From Gemmatimonadaceae bacterium (GTDB taxonomy: Bacteria > Gemmatimonadota > Gemmatimonadetes > Gemmatimonadales > Gemmatimonadaceae), in assembly GCA_040882285.1 (NCBI GenBank), contig JBBEBQ010000027.1, positions 1 through 55,254 on the forward strand: a stretch of 55,254 nucleotides of DNA, read 5' to 3'. Position numbers and translations under genes: made by a program. The notes under the pieces are model-generated. The model searched no databases, had not been told where the DNA came from, and saw only the letters and a program-made list of their open reading frames with translations. How positions within the stretch are numbered: position 1 is the first letter of the stretch; the number at the start of each line of letters is the position of its first letter. Positions 20,257 through 27,240 of the stretch are shown piece by piece.

Positions 20257-20284
20257 TGACTAGTGACTAGTGACTGGTGACTGG
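20257..20284. repeat. heptamer tandem array (TGACTAG x2, TGACTGG x2)
   Basis: Four 7-bp units just upstream of the TTG start of the ABC ATPase gene. Confidence 0.88.
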
Positions 20285-20348
20285 TGAACTACAACTACTA
20301 TCACAAAACTGGCTTCGGGGCGGTAGGGTGGCTACCTCTCGCTGGCGT

Positions 20349-20385
20349 AAAAAAAGAAGGGGCGAGCATTTCGGCTCGCCCCTTC
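20349..20385 (-). terminator. Rho-independent terminator of the sigma factor gene
   Basis: A perfect 12-bp stem (20356-20367 with 20374-20385, GAAGGGGCGAGC) with a 6-base loop. Read on the minus strand it is followed by seven T (20355-20349). It lies 60 bases downstream of the sigma gene. Confidence 0.9.
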
Positions 20386-20403
20386 GATTCCAGCAGTTAG
20401 CAG

Positions 20404-20442
20404 TGACTAGTCACTAGCCACTAGTCACTAGTCACTAGTCAC
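20404..20442. repeat. heptamer tandem array (TGACTAG / TCACTAG)
   Basis: One TGACTAG unit, then TCACTAG-type units in the opposite sense (TCACTAG, CCACTAG, TCACTAG x2), ending 4 bases before the stop codon of the sigma factor gene. Confidence 0.88.
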
Positions 20443-20446
20443 CCGC

Positions 20447-21334
20447 TCAGGCAGCAAAGCTGCCGAGCGCCCGCCCGACCTCACCCTCGCGCAGCCGCTT
20501 CAGCGCGCGATCCCGCAGCTGCCGCACGCGCTCGCGCGTAACGCCCAGCATCGAGCCGATCTCCTCGAGCGTGTGCTCGCGTCCGCCTTCCAGGCCGAAG
20601 TAGAGCCGCAGCACCTTCGCGTCCCGCGGGGGGAGCGTGGAGAGCGCCGTCTCGATCTCGTCGTTCAGGAAGCGGCTCATCGCCTCTTCCTCGGTGTCCG
20701 GCATCTCGTCGGCGACGAACCGCTCGATGAGCGAGCGATCGCCTTCCGGGTCCATAGGCGCGTCGAGCCGGACGTCGCCCGTGTTGAGCGCGGCGAGCGA
20801 CTGGACCACGTCCACCGACAGGCCGGTGAGCTGCGCCAGCTCGTTGGGCGTGGGCTCGCGGCGCATCTTCTGCCGGAGGATCTCCGACGCCTTGATGATG
20901 CGCGACAGGTCCGCCGTGCGGTTGAGCGGCACGCGCACCGTCCGTCCCTGGCGCGCCAGCGACGACAGGATGGCCTGCCGGATCCACCACACCGCGTACG
21001 AGATGAACTTGACGCCCTGGTCGGGATCGAACTTCCGGGCGGCCGTGAGCAGCCCGACGTTCCCTTCACCGATCAGGTCGATGAGCGGAAGGCCGCGATT
21101 CTGGTACTTCTTCGCCACGGAGATGACGAAGCGCAGGTTGCGCTTGACCAGCTCCTGGAGGGCGTCCTGATCCCCCGCGCGGATCAGGCGCGCGAGATCG
21201 AGCTCCTCCGTCCCCTTGAGAAGGGGATAAGTGCTCACTTCGTATAGATACTGGTCGAGGATGTCCCTGTCCGGCTCGGTGGTCCCGATCCCTGCCGGTG
21301 TGGTAGTCCTGCGCCGCCGCTTCACTTCCGCCAT
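20447..21334 (-). CDS. sigma-70 family RNA polymerase sigma factor (RpoD/SigA-like, short)
   Basis: A 295-residue group 1/2 sigma factor lacking region 1.1. Region 1.2 is DILDQYLYEVSTYPLL; region 2 includes LVKRNLRFVISVAKKYQNRGLPLIDLIGEGN and FISYAVWWIRQAI (-10 recognition); region 4.2 is the helix-turn-helix TLEEIGSMLGVTRERVRQL (-35 recognition). The ATG at 21334 follows GAGGAAA, a good Shine-Dalgarno sequence; an upstream in-frame start at 21439 would add 35 non-conserved residues. Whether it is the main vegetative factor or an RpoS-like second factor cannot be settled from one copy. Confidence 0.9.
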   Translation of the reverse strand: MAEVKRRRRTTTPAGIGTTEPDRDILDQYLYEVSTYPLLKGTEELDLARLIRAGDQDALQELVKRNLRFVISVAKKYQNRGLPLIDLIGEGNVGLLTAARKFDPDQGVKFISYAVWWIRQAILSSLARQGRTVRVPLNRTADLSRIIKASEILRQKMRREPTPNELAQLTGLSVDVVQSLAALNTGDVRLDAPMDPEGDRSLIERFVADEMPDTEEEAMSRFLNDEIETALSTLPPRDAKVLRLYFGLEGGREHTLEEIGSMLGVTRERVRQLRDRALKRLREGEVGRALGSFAA

Positions 21335-21541
21335 TTCGAATATTTCCTCGGATAGACTGCTCGGAGAGGGATTTCCCGCCCCGCGATTGAATCTGCGAAA
21401 CCCGACGCTCGGCCGTAATACTCCCTCGCGCTGCCGCAACTACTGCACCTGATCAGCGCGCGAAGCAGGACCGCCTCATTTCGGGCATTACCAAACGGCT
21501 GCAAAATACCTGCCGGATGGAATCCCGCTAGACCCAATTCG

Positions 21542-21570
21542 TTGACTTCCTTACTACGTCTGAATATCCT
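21542..21570 (+). promoter_or_regulatory. sigma-70 promoter of the tRNA cluster
   Basis: -35 TTGACT (21542-21547), a 17-base spacer and -10 TATCCT (21565-21570), placing the transcript start about 47 bases before tRNA-Ala. Divergent from the sigma factor gene. Confidence 0.6.
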
Positions 21571-21623
21571 TCAAGGTTCCCAAACGGACGTGTGTTAACG
21601 ACTTACGGTGGGTGCCGCTGTCG

Positions 21624-21696
<73 letters not shown>

Positions 21697-21744
21697 TTTT
21701 TTTGGGCAGCGGCCGCTGATATGTTACGAGTTCGTTGGTGCGAC

Positions 21745-21817
21745 GCGGGAATAGCTCAGTTGGTAGAGCACAACCTTGCCAAGGTTGGGGTCGCGGGTTC
21801 GAGTCCCGTTTCCCGCT
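21745..21817 (+). tRNA. tRNA-Gly (GCC)
   Basis: A 73-base cloverleaf: acceptor GCGGGAA/TTCCCGC, anticodon stem CAACC/GGTTG with loop TTGCCAA, and T-arm CGGGTTCGAGTCCCG. CCA is not encoded. Confidence 0.97.
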
Positions 21818-21835
21818 CTGAAGGGCGGTGGCTAG

Positions 21836-21856
21836 TGACTAGTGACTGGTGATTAG
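21836..21856. repeat. heptamer tandem array (TGACTAG, TGACTGG, TGATTAG)
   Basis: Three 7-bp units between the Gly and Val tRNA genes. Confidence 0.8.
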
Positions 21857-21870
21857 TAACTGCGGAAGGG

Positions 21871-21897
21871 GAAACGGCCGCCGCGGGCGGCCGTTTC
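21871..21897. terminator. strong hairpin between tRNA-Gly and tRNA-Val
   Basis: A perfect 12-bp stem (GAAACGGCCGCC with its complement) closed by GCG. The T run is short (TTTC within the stem), so termination is possible but it may instead serve tRNA processing. Confidence 0.5.
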
Positions 21898-21911
21898 TGT
21901 CGATGGATGTA

Positions 21912-21985
21912 GGGCGGTTAGCTCAGTTGGTTAGAGCGCCACGTTGACATCGTGGAGGTCACAAGTTCGAGTCTTGTACCGCCCA
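21912..21985 (+). tRNA. tRNA-Val (GAC)
   Basis: A 74-base cloverleaf: acceptor GGGCGGT/ACCGCCC, anticodon stem CCACG/CGTGG with loop TTGACAT, and T-arm CAAGTTCGAGTCTTG. CCA is not encoded. Confidence 0.97.
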
Positions 21986-21990
21986 TCGAG

Positions 21991-22022
21991 TGACTAGCCA
22001 CTAGTCACTAGTCACTAGTCAC
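21991..22022. repeat. heptamer tandem array (TGACTAG, CCACTAG, TCACTAG x2)
   Basis: Four 7-bp units plus a partial one between the Val and Arg tRNA genes, with the same unit order as the array at 20404-20442. It is the last such array in the window. Confidence 0.85.
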
Positions 22023-22033
22023 GGTTTTTCTCA

Positions 22034-22107
22034 GCGCCCGTAGCTCAATTGGATAGAGCATCTGACTACGGATCAGAAGGTTAGGGGTTCGAGTCCCTTC
22101 GGGCGCG
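22034..22107 (+). tRNA. tRNA-Arg (ACG)
   Basis: A 74-base cloverleaf: acceptor GCGCCCG/CGGGCGC, anticodon stem TCTGA/TCAGA with loop CTACGGA, and T-arm GGGGTTCGAGTCCCT. CCA is not encoded. Confidence 0.97.
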
Positions 22108-22188
22108 TTTGATTCCTCGTTTCCTGCTGCAGCCCGCGCGCATTCTCCCGGTCGTGCCTCTCACCGCGCTCGTCTGGCTTTTCCGGAA

Positions 22189-23625
22189 ATGAGCGTGCGA
22201 CCGATCGCCCGCTCGCTTGCTCTCGCCGTCAGCTGCCTCCTTCCGGGCGCGTGCGCTTCGGCGACCGCCGGACGCCCCGCGCAGCCCGCGGACGCGGTGG
22301 TTCGCTCCACCGTCTCGCTGCTGCCGGACTCGGCGATCGCGGCGATCCTGCGGCAACGAGTCGAATCCGGAAAAACGCCGGGCATCGTCGTCGGAGTTCT
22401 GGATGCAGCCGGCACGCGCTTCGTCAGCCACGGCACGGGATTGCCGGGAGCGACCGAGGTCGACAGCGCGACGTTGTTCGAGATCGGCTCGATCACGAAG
22501 ACCTTCACCAGCGCCATCCTCGCCGACATGGTTGTGCGCGGTGAAGTCGCGCTGGACGACCCCGTCGCGAAGTACCTGCCCGCGGGCACACGCGTGCCCG
22601 CGAGCGGCGATCGCCAGATCACTCTGGTCGATCTCGCGACGCACTTCTCCGGACTCCCGCGCCTGCCGAGCAACCTCTCGCCGCGCGACATCGCCAACCC
22701 GTACGTCGATTACACGGCCGACAAGCTGTACGCGTTTCTCGCGGCGCACGAGCTCAGGCGGGCGCCCGGCGATCGCTTCGAGTATTCGAATCTCGGCGCG
22801 GGCCTGCTGGGCCACGCGCTTACGCTCCGCGCGGGAACGGACTACGAGACGCTGGTGCGGACCCGGGTGCTCGGCCCGCTCGGGATGACGGACACCAGGA
22901 TCACGCTGACGCCGGCGGACAGCGCGCGGCTCGCCGCCGGACACAACGCGGGCGGGCAAGTGATGCCTGTTTGGGATCTCGCGTCGCTGCAGGGCGCGGG
23001 CGCGCTGCGATCGACCGCGGGGGACATGCTCCGATATCTGACGGCCAACATCGCCGCGGACGTGGACTCCGCGTCGAAGCGGCCGCTCGCGGCGGCGCTG
23101 CGGCTGGCGCACGAGCCCAGGCGCGAGGTGGGCGCGGGAGCCGACGCCGGACTCGCCTGGATACGGGCCACGATCACGGGCGGGGCGAAGATGTTCTTTC
23201 ACGACGGTGGCACGGGTGGGCACCGCTCTTACGCCGCGTTCGATCCCGTACGGCGGGTGGCGGTGATCGTGCTGTCCGCTTCGGCGGCCGACGTCACCGA
23301 TATCGGGCGGCATCTGCTGGACGACGCGTATCCGGTGGTCCGCGAGCGGGTGGCGGTGACGCTCCCCGAGACCTCACTCGAGGGACTGGTGGGCGAATAC
23401 GCCCTCACGCCCGAGTTCCACATCACCATCACGCGCGAAGGCTCGCAGATGTATCTCCAGGCCACCGGTCAGCCGCGATTCCCGCTGTACGCCGAATCGG
23501 AGGACAGCTTCTTTCTGCGAGTGGTGGAGGCGCAGGTCGCCTTCACGCGCGGCCCGGATGGGAGGGCAACGACGCTCACCCTCCATCAGGGCGGCGCCAG
23601 CACACCGGCACCGCGGGTGAGATAG
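22189..23625 (+). CDS. serine beta-lactamase-like hydrolase (class C / S12 family)
   Basis: A 478-residue exported serine hydrolase. The N-terminus carries a lipoprotein signal (lipobox LPGAC near residue 21). Active-site motifs of the AmpC/S12 fold are present: SxxK as SITK in FEIGSITKTFT (about residue 103), YxN as YSN in FEYSNLGAGLLG, and the HxG variant in FHDGGTGGHRSY in place of KTG. A ~100-residue C-terminal beta domain (LEGLVGEYALTPEFHITITREG) matches the lipocalin-like tail of many such proteins. Substrate may be a D-amino-acid peptide or an ester; resistance function is not implied. It is convergent with the selenoprotein gene. Confidence 0.85.
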   Translation: MSVRPIARSLALAVSCLLPGACASATAGRPAQPADAVVRSTVSLLPDSAIAAILRQRVESGKTPGIVVGVLDAAGTRFVSHGTGLPGATEVDSATLFEIGSITKTFTSAILADMVVRGEVALDDPVAKYLPAGTRVPASGDRQITLVDLATHFSGLPRLPSNLSPRDIANPYVDYTADKLYAFLAAHELRRAPGDRFEYSNLGAGLLGHALTLRAGTDYETLVRTRVLGPLGMTDTRITLTPADSARLAAGHNAGGQVMPVWDLASLQGAGALRSTAGDMLRYLTANIAADVDSASKRPLAAALRLAHEPRREVGAGADAGLAWIRATITGGAKMFFHDGGTGGHRSYAAFDPVRRVAVIVLSASAADVTDIGRHLLDDAYPVVRERVAVTLPETSLEGLVGEYALTPEFHITITREGSQMYLQATGQPRFPLYAESEDSFFLRVVEAQVAFTRGPDGRATTLTLHQGGASTPAPRVR

Positions 23626-23658
23626 ACACCGATCGCCTACGGCGACGGCGCCACGCGC

Positions 23659-24270
23659 TTAGCCCGCAGGAGGAGGTTGGGGGACGTAACCGAACGCGGC
23701 CAGGCGCTGGCCGGATGCCTCATAAGCTGCAGCCGGCATGTCGCTCACGCCGGTCGCGTCGATCCACTTGTTGTAGAAGTTGAACAGAGAGCACACGGTG
23801 ATCGCATCGTACACTGCTTCCTCGGTCCACCCCGCCGCCACCACCGCCTGCACGTCCTCCTTCTCAAGGCGACTGGATTCCCGATTCATCTTCTCCAGAA
23901 AAGCGAACATAGCCTTCTCCCGCGCGCTTATCGGCGCGGTCCGGAAATCATCGAGCACGGCCTCCACCATCGCGCGATCCTCGAGCAGCGTCGCCGCGAC
24001 CGCGGCATGTGAGCCGATTCAGAAGAGGCAATCGTTCCGGCGCGAGGTGAATGCCGCGATCAGCTCCCTAAATCCCGGTGCGAGAGGAGAGGGACCGCGC
24101 ATCACGCCTTGAGTAAACGCGGAAAGATGTTCCGTGCGGTCCGGCTTGAACGCAAACAGGTGCATGATCTGCGGCACGGGGAGACCTGCCGCCCGCATTT
24201 CAGCGATCGTGCCGGAGTAAGCGCCCTTCGGCTCCGCCTGCTCGACTTCAGTAAGGAACATCGGCTTCAT
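23659..24270 (-). CDS. AhpD-like (carboxymuconolactone decarboxylase family) selenoprotein
   Basis: One 203-codon reading frame interrupted only by TGA at 24021-24019. The first part ends RRNDCLF; the same frame continues after TGA as IGSHAAVAATLLEDRAMVEAVL. In this peroxidase-related AhpD-like family the conserved active site is CxxCxxxH. The TGA stands exactly at the second Cys, giving C81-L-F-U84 with His88 in place. Seventeen bases after TGA a GGUC tetraloop is closed by a perfect 5-bp stem (24006-23993), as in bacterial SECIS elements. The product should be a thiol/selenol peroxidase or oxidoreductase of the cytoplasm. Read as an ordinary stop it would leave two useless halves. The start is ATG at 24270, with another ATG at 24261. 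It lies 82 bases after the Gfo/Idh/MocA gene, same strand. SelA/B/C/D are not in the window. Confidence 0.88.
23993..24006 (-). promoter_or_regulatory. bacterial SECIS-like hairpin
   Basis: On the minus strand, GCCGC-GGUC-GCGGC: a perfect 5-bp stem with a GGUC apical loop. The loop begins 17 nt after the in-frame UGA; in E. coli fdhF the equivalent GGUC begins about 18 nt after its UGA. The GG/GU in the loop is what SelB recognises in bacteria. Confidence 0.75.
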
Positions 24271-24352
24271 CAGTTGGGTCCGGTGTGATAGTGGGTGGCA
24301 AAAAGATGCTGCGCGGAGCGCGAAGCGACCACAAGCCGACCGGCGGCACGCT

Positions 24353-25453
24353 TCACGACGTCGATCCTCCCGAAACAGTGATAACGCGTCGTTCGGCTGC
24401 GGAGCGCCGGGCTGCCTCTATTATCTCCAGTCCGGCAACCGCGTCAGCAGGATCCACCGGCGGCGGCCCGCCGTCGCGGAGTGACGCGACAACTCCCTCA
24501 TAGAACCGGTGATACGCTCCTGTCTCGGTCGGGATCGTAACGACCGCATCGCCGCTTCCCAACTGTCCGCTGCTGTCGCGGAGCTCCTGCGTCGACCCGG
24601 TGGGATCAAACCGCCAATCCCTTCGGAGCATGGCTTCCTGAACGTCGAGCCCATGCTTGACGTATGCCGCCCGGCTGCCGAGGAGGCGAATGCGCGGGCC
24701 GCCTTGAGCGGCAACGGCGCTCATGAACAGATGAGAGCGCACACCAGAGGCGTGGGTCAGCGCCACGAAGCTGTCGTCGTCGACTTCGACCGATGATCGG
24801 CGGCGATCCAACTCGGCATAGACATGACTCCCGGGGCCGAAGAGAACGAGTGCCTGGTCGATGAGGTGGCAGCCTAAATCGTAGAGGAGCCCCCCCGCTT
24901 CCTCCGGCGCGCCGAGCTCGCGCCACCCCGGTTTGGGAACGGAACGCCAGCGCTCGAACCGCGACTCGAACCGGAGGGGCTCGCCGAGCGCGCCTTCGCG
25001 CAGCAGCCGGCGTAGTGTGAGGAAGTCGCCGTCCCACCGCCGGTTATGAAATACGGTGAGCATGAGTCGCTGCTCGCGAGCTTCATTGGTGAGCCGCCGG
25101 CCTTCGGCGGCCGTCGGAGCGAGCGGCTTGTCGACGACGACGTGCAGTCCGGCGGCGAGCGCGGCCAGCGCCAGGGGCACGTGCGTACGATTCGGCGAGG
25201 CGACGACGACCAGGTCGAGGTCCGCGGCATGCTCCCAAAGTTGTGCCGGAGTGCCGAAGAGGCCGGCCCCCGGGTGCGAGCGCCGCGCTGCTTCCCGCCG
25301 TTCGGCATTCCCGGTCACCACTGCGGCGAGGCGCAGTCCCTGGGTCGCCGCGATCAACGGAGCATGAAAGACGGCGCCCGCGAGCCCGTACCCGATCAGG
25401 CCAACGCGAATCGATCCGCGCTGATCCGAAGAATCAAATTGCTGAGGCGTCAG
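24353..25453 (-). CDS. Gfo/Idh/MocA family NAD(P)-dependent oxidoreductase
   Basis: A sugar dehydrogenase or reductase of about 366 residues. The Rossmann motif GLIGYGLAGAVFHAPLI lies upstream of the first ordinary start (TTG at 25357), so that start would delete the cofactor site. No ATG, GTG or TTG exists between the preceding in-frame stop and GYGLAG. The best start is CTG at 25453, overlapping the TGA of the DUF1080 gene as CTGA. Other family marks: DLVVVASPNRTHVPLALAAL, the EKP-like VVDKPLAPT, and GGLLYDLGCHLIDQAL with the catalytic His region. Third gene of the isomerase-DUF1080-Gfo unit, likely acting on an oxidised sugar product. Confidence 0.85.
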   Translation of the reverse strand: MTPQQFDSSDQRGSIRVGLIGYGLAGAVFHAPLIAATQGLRLAAVVTGNAERREAARRSHPGAGLFGTPAQLWEHAADLDLVVVASPNRTHVPLALAALAAGLHVVVDKPLAPTAAEGRRLTNEAREQRLMLTVFHNRRWDGDFLTLRRLLREGALGEPLRFESRFERWRSVPKPGWRELGAPEEAGGLLYDLGCHLIDQALVLFGPGSHVYAELDRRRSSVEVDDDSFVALTHASGVRSHLFMSAVAAQGGPRIRLLGSRAAYVKHGLDVQEAMLRRDWRFDPTGSTQELRDSSGQLGSGDAVVTIPTETGAYHRFYEGVVASLRDGGPPPVDPADAVAGLEIIEAARRSAAERRVITVSGGSTS

Positions 25454-26199
25454 GGAGCGGTGTCGGCCGCCGGCTCACCGAGCCGCCGGATGCGGATGTT
25501 GCGGTACCACACGCGGTCGCCGTGATCCTGCAGCGCGATGTGCCCGCGCAGCTGCCGCCCATACTCCGGCATCGTGGCGAACTTGCTCTGGCGCACCCGC
25601 TCCTGCCACTCCGGGCTTCCCTGCTCGTACTCGAGGAGCTCCCGGCCGTTGAGCCAGTGCTCCACGTGCGGCCCGCGCGCGACGATGCGGGCTTCGTTCC
25701 ACTCGCCTGGCGGCCTGGTCACGTCCACCGTGGGCGCGTACAGCCCATAGTTGGCGCCGGCCGATGTCAGCGGACTGCGGCCATCCACGTGACGCGCGTT
25801 GTCCAGCACCTGCATCTCGGGACCCGTCTCCCACACGTTGTCACGTTGTTCGGCAGCCCGGTAAAATATTCCGCTGTTGCCGCCTTCCGAGATGCGCCAC
25901 TCAAGTGTGAGCTCGAAGTCACCGTACTGGTCGCGTGACACTATGTCGCCGCCGTCCGCGCCCGGAACGAAAGCGAGCACGCTGTCCTCCACACGCCAGC
26001 CCGACGGCAGGTCCTCGCGGTGGTATCCGCGCCAGTGATCGAGGCCGCTGCCATCGAACAAGGCCGTCCACCCGTCGCTCATCTGATCCGATTCAGGTTG
26101 CGACGGGGTGCAGCCCGCACCGACGATCACGCCGCACAGCGCCAGGAGCGCGGTGAAAGCGCCCCGCCCGCGTCCGCAGGGAAAGGCGCGGGCCGTCAG
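25450..26199 (-). CDS. DUF1080 (3-keto-disaccharide hydrolase/lyase-like) lipoprotein
   Basis: A concanavalin-like jellyroll domain: GWTALFDGSGLDHWRGY, DGGDIVSRDQYGDFELTLEWRISEGGNSGIFYRA, EMQVLDN, and a terminal HIALQDHGDRVWYRNIRIR. Domains of this family cleave 3-keto-glycosides in characterised cases. The frame opens best at CTG 26199, overlapping the isomerase TGA as CTGA; this gives a full lipoprotein signal with an arginine-rich n-region and lipobox GAGC. The GTG at 26130 would start inside the hydrophobic core and give an unusable signal. The product of about 249 residues would sit in the periplasm, next to a Tat-exported isomerase-like protein. Confidence 0.83.
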   Translation of the reverse strand: MTARAFPCGRGRGAFTALLALCGVIVGAGCTPSQPESDQMSDGWTALFDGSGLDHWRGYHREDLPSGWRVEDSVLAFVPGADGGDIVSRDQYGDFELTLEWRISEGGNSGIFYRAAEQRDNVWETGPEMQVLDNARHVDGRSPLTSAGANYGLYAPTVDVTRPPGEWNEARIVARGPHVEHWLNGRELLEYEQGSPEWQERVRQSKFATMPEYGRQLRGHIALQDHGDRVWYRNIRIRRLGEPAADTAP

Positions 26200-27110
26200 C
26201 GTAGGATCCGCCTGAGATGTTCGTAGCTCGCTCTGACGCTCGCGAGGGAATCGGCCGGGTTGTCGTGCTCGACGAAGAAATGTTTGAGCCCGGCCCGCTC
26301 ACCGGCCGCGAACAACCGCCCGAAATCGATGTCGCCTTGACCGACGCTCACCATCTCCCGCGCGCCGGCGACGTCACGCATGTCCTTCACGTGCCAGAGC
26401 GGGAAGCGCCCCGGATGGTGCTCGAAGTACCAGAGTGGATCGCGCCCGCCGCGCGTGATCCAGAACAGATCGAGCTCCATGGTCACGAGCTCGGGATCGG
26501 TCTCGGCGAGCAGCACGTCGTACGGCGTCGTTCCGGGGAAGACCCCGGGGTCAAACTCGAAGTCGTGGTTGTGATACCCCAACTGGAACCCGCGATCACG
26601 GCACGCCCTCCCGATTCGGTCGAGGTCCGCGGCCAGGCGCCGGTAGCCGTCGGCCGTGCGCTCCGACTCGGCGAGCCACGGGCAGACGATGTAGCGGTGC
26701 TCGATGATTTCGGCCGCCGCAAGCACGGCATCGAGGGTGTTCCGCAGCGCATCGAGCGGTTGGTGCACGCCAGGCGCCGCCAATCCGAGCCGGGCGAGAA
26801 GCGCCCGTAGCTGCGCCGGCTCCTGTCCGAAGTACCCGGCGAACTCCACCTCGGTGTACCCGATCGCGGCCAGGGCCGCCAGAGTGCCGGGGAGATCGCG
26901 CGCCATCAGGTCGCGCACCGTGTAGAGCTGCACGCCGATCGCACGCGTGCCCGCCGGCAGCAGTGCGGTGCCGCCGGCTTCCGCCTCGCGGCGGGCGCAC
27001 TTCGCGCCCGCCGTCAGGCCACCGGCGGCCAGCGCGGCAGCGGCACGCAGGAGTGCGCCGACGAACGCGCGGCGCGTGTCCGGCCCGGAAGGGATACCTG
27101 GGGAGTTCAT
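26196..27110 (-). CDS. sugar phosphate isomerase/epimerase-like TIM-barrel protein, Tat-exported
   Basis: A 304-residue xylose-isomerase-like (AP_endonuc_2) TIM barrel. The ATG at 27110 yields a twin-arginine-like leader (DTRRAFVGALLRAAAALAAGG). Barrel motifs: IGVQLYTVRD, AIGYTEVEFAGYFG, LGYHNHDFEF (metal-binding His and Glu), TMELDLFWI, WHVKDM and HFFVEHDNP. Exported members of this family commonly travel with DUF1080 and GMC/Gfo oxidoreductases in keto-glycoside loci, and may hydrate or cleave 3-keto sugars; that role is inferred. First gene of a minus-strand unit divergent from the GMC gene. Confidence 0.85.
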   Translation of the reverse strand: MNSPGIPSGPDTRRAFVGALLRAAAALAAGGLTAGAKCARREAEAGGTALLPAGTRAIGVQLYTVRDLMARDLPGTLAALAAIGYTEVEFAGYFGQEPAQLRALLARLGLAAPGVHQPLDALRNTLDAVLAAAEIIEHRYIVCPWLAESERTADGYRRLAADLDRIGRACRDRGFQLGYHNHDFEFDPGVFPGTTPYDVLLAETDPELVTMELDLFWITRGGRDPLWYFEHHPGRFPLWHVKDMRDVAGAREMVSVGQGDIDFGRLFAAGERAGLKHFFVEHDNPADSLASVRASYEHLRRILR

Positions 27111-27240
27111 CACGGGACCCGTGGAAATGTAGCCGTCGAACGCGCCGCGCGACATATTCGAATTCAGGCCGCTACGCAGCTTCCGTTGCACGCGAGCAAG
27201 GTGGCGCGTGCGCAAATTCGCAACCGCCAGCGAGGACACG

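Noticed and set aside
22034-22107. tRNA-Arg as an integration site for an island spanning 22.1-55 kb
   Set aside because: The repeats stop and accessory genes begin right after it, but I see no integrase and no direct repeat of the tRNA 3' end in the window.
24019-24021. TGA as a true stop making the AhpD-like gene a pseudogene
   Set aside because: The frame is otherwise intact on both sides, the TGA falls on the active-site Cys, and a GGUC-loop hairpin sits at the right distance. A random nonsense mutation would not explain all three. It is not fully excluded without selenium genes.
27111-27123. Short palindrome CACGGG-A-CCCGTG in the divergent promoter region of the keto-glycoside genes
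   Set aside because: Six-bp arms in a GC-rich genome are too short to call an operator without a second copy or known regulator.
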